Shown here piece after piece: positions 47,892-48,555 of a stretch of 48,555 bases of DNA (position 1 is the stretch's first letter; each line of letters begins with the position of its first letter). Where the stretch lies: IMG/VR virus record IMGVR_UViG_3300009597_000020, positions 1 through 48,555 of that record, one strand, 5' to 3'. The notes under the pieces were generated by a model. It searched no databases. It was not told the origin of the DNA and saw nothing but the letters and a program-made list of their open reading frames with translations. The DNA is from a virus. The translations under genes and the position numbers were made by a program.

Positions 47892-48260
47892 ATGAAACAG
47901 ATTACTGATGAAGTGACGGTAAAACTTACCGGATTAGATGGCAAGGAAAACGCCATCGTGAAGCCAGTTCAATACGTTGAATTGGAGACTGCTGAAGATG
48001 TATTGAATTTCATGTCAACGGCGGAAAACATTCCATTGATTCTCGCTGCCGCAAACTATGGTTTCAACTTAAAAGCTCGCGCAAAGGTCACTGCTGCAAT
48101 CAAACAAGAGAATCAGGGTCCTGAAGTTTCCGTGAATCGTCTTCTCACCCAAATGGAAAAGAATCACGAGAAAAACGGCAAGCCTTGGAATGAGGAAATC
48201 AAGGCTACGAAACGCGCCTTTATTATGGCGAATTTGGGAGAATTCGGAATCGAAGCGTAA
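47892..48260 (+). CDS. Hypothetical early protein of the right end
   Basis: From ATG 47892 (AAAGGA upstream) the product is 122 residues; ATG 47871 is a possible alternative. The N-terminus is beta-rich with acid/Leu (TDEVTVKLTGLDGKE), then AEDVLNFMSTAENIPLILAAANYGFNLKARAKVTAAI, a helical part, and a basic end (KNGKPWNEEIKATKRAF). No family recognised. It stands alone between a promoter and a terminator, so it is probably strongly expressed. Confidence 0.7.
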   Translation: MKQITDEVTVKLTGLDGKENAIVKPVQYVELETAEDVLNFMSTAENIPLILAAANYGFNLKARAKVTAAIKQENQGPEVSVNRLLTQMEKNHEKNGKPWNEEIKATKRAFIMANLGEFGIEA

Positions 48261-48286
48261 TTGATGTAGTTCGTTGTAACATTTTT

Positions 48287-48322
48287 ACCCTGGGCCAAAT
48301 TAATGACCCAGGGTATATTTTT
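48287..48322 (+). terminator. Rho-independent terminator of the last gene
   Basis: Bases 48287-48295 and 48307-48315 are complementary (9 pairs, 11-base loop) and are followed by a T-rich TATTTTT. It ends the 47892 transcript, 26 bases after the stop codon. Confidence 0.85.
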
Positions 48323-48521
48323 GTCTTGAAAACGTCAATTTGACGGTCGCCTGACTAACCTTGGTGGTACTCCTGACTCAAGAAAAACCAAAGAAAATTG
48401 TACTAACTTAAAAGCGTAACTGGCTTTATTTTCAATACTTTAGCTAACTTTAAGGGAGTGAGTAGTACTCCCCCCTATTTCCTTTTTGGCCTGTTTGGCC
48501 TTCGTTTTGGGGTTCGTTTTG
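48323..48521. other. Noncoding right-end segment
   Basis: No ORF of note. Contains a 13-base palindrome CGTCAATTTGACG (48333-48345) and a GGGAGT/ACTCCC hairpin (48454-48459/48467-48472) followed by a T-rich stretch, plus short tandem-like TTTGGCC and TTCGTTTT repeats. The hairpin's AGTAGTACT core recalls the palindrome near 140 in the left end. If the genome is circular, this segment lies directly upstream of the left promoter. Confidence 0.5.
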
Positions 48522-48555
48522 TGTTGATTTATGTTAAAAAAAAAAAAAAAAAAAA
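48522..48555. repeat. Right terminal near-copy of left end, poly-A
   Basis: TGTTGATTTATGTTAAA and a run of 20 A end the contig; it equals positions 3-30 with one base changed. See the left terminal tract. Confidence 0.6.

Noticed and set aside
1-48555. tRNA genes, integrase, lysogeny repressor
   Set aside because: None recognised: no cloverleaf with a usable anticodon, no tyrosine or serine recombinase motif, and no repressor-type HTH gene outside TerS.

Overview
The window looks like an essentially complete genome of a tailed, probably short-tailed (podovirus-like) double-stranded DNA bacteriophage. It carries both terminase subunits, a portal, a scaffold-like protein next to a major capsid protein, adaptor-like and nozzle-like tail genes, ejection-type internal proteins, a replication/recombination set and an endolysin. 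I see no tape-measure gene, sheath, integrase, repressor, tRNA or CRISPR array. The two ends carry nearly the same direct sequence running into poly-A, so the contig is probably circularly closable. The host cannot be read from the sequence. The signal peptides ending in -FAQ or -IGQ and the FN3/tail-fibre style recall Acidobacteria-like soil bacteria, but that is an inference.

Layout: (1) 1-15,698, plus strand: early and replication genes, mostly joined by ATGA stop/start overlaps. A consensus promoter with an operator-like palindrome drives a small basic protein that ends in a terminator. After it come small (often zinc-binding) proteins, a SNF2-type helicase, a Cas4/AddB-like Fe-S nuclease, a Sak4-like RecA-fold ATPase with an SSB-like partner, a ParB-methyltransferase fusion, a GC-rich cassette of small genes (8,992-10,938), a uracil-DNA-glycosylase/PolA fusion, a DUF3987-like protein and a GH108-type endolysin. 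(2) 15,655-46,044, minus strand: the virion module, read from right to left. It runs TerS, several small membrane proteins, TerL, portal, a set of five consecutive genes with apparent Sec signal peptides (29,992-36,929), scaffold, capsid, adaptors, tail and ejection proteins. It meets the early region tail-to-tail with overlapping 3' ends. (3) 46,180-48,322, plus strand: a second early-type segment of small genes with its own promoters, operator-like inverted repeats, leader hairpins and terminators.

How the genes work together: the helicase, nuclease, Sak4-like, SSB-like and polymerase genes form a self-contained replication/recombination set. Structural genes are translationally coupled along a long leftward transcript. 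The most unusual part is the signal-peptide cluster inside the virion module, between portal and scaffold. It encodes a tail-fibre-like protein, an Ig-like protein, a heparinase II/III-like polysaccharide lyase, a kelch-type propeller protein and an FN3 protein, all apparently addressed to the cell envelope or exterior. A second unexplained signal is the strong excess of the palindrome GCGCGC throughout the AT-rich backbone. It is missing from the GC-rich cassette and from most of the signal-peptide cluster.
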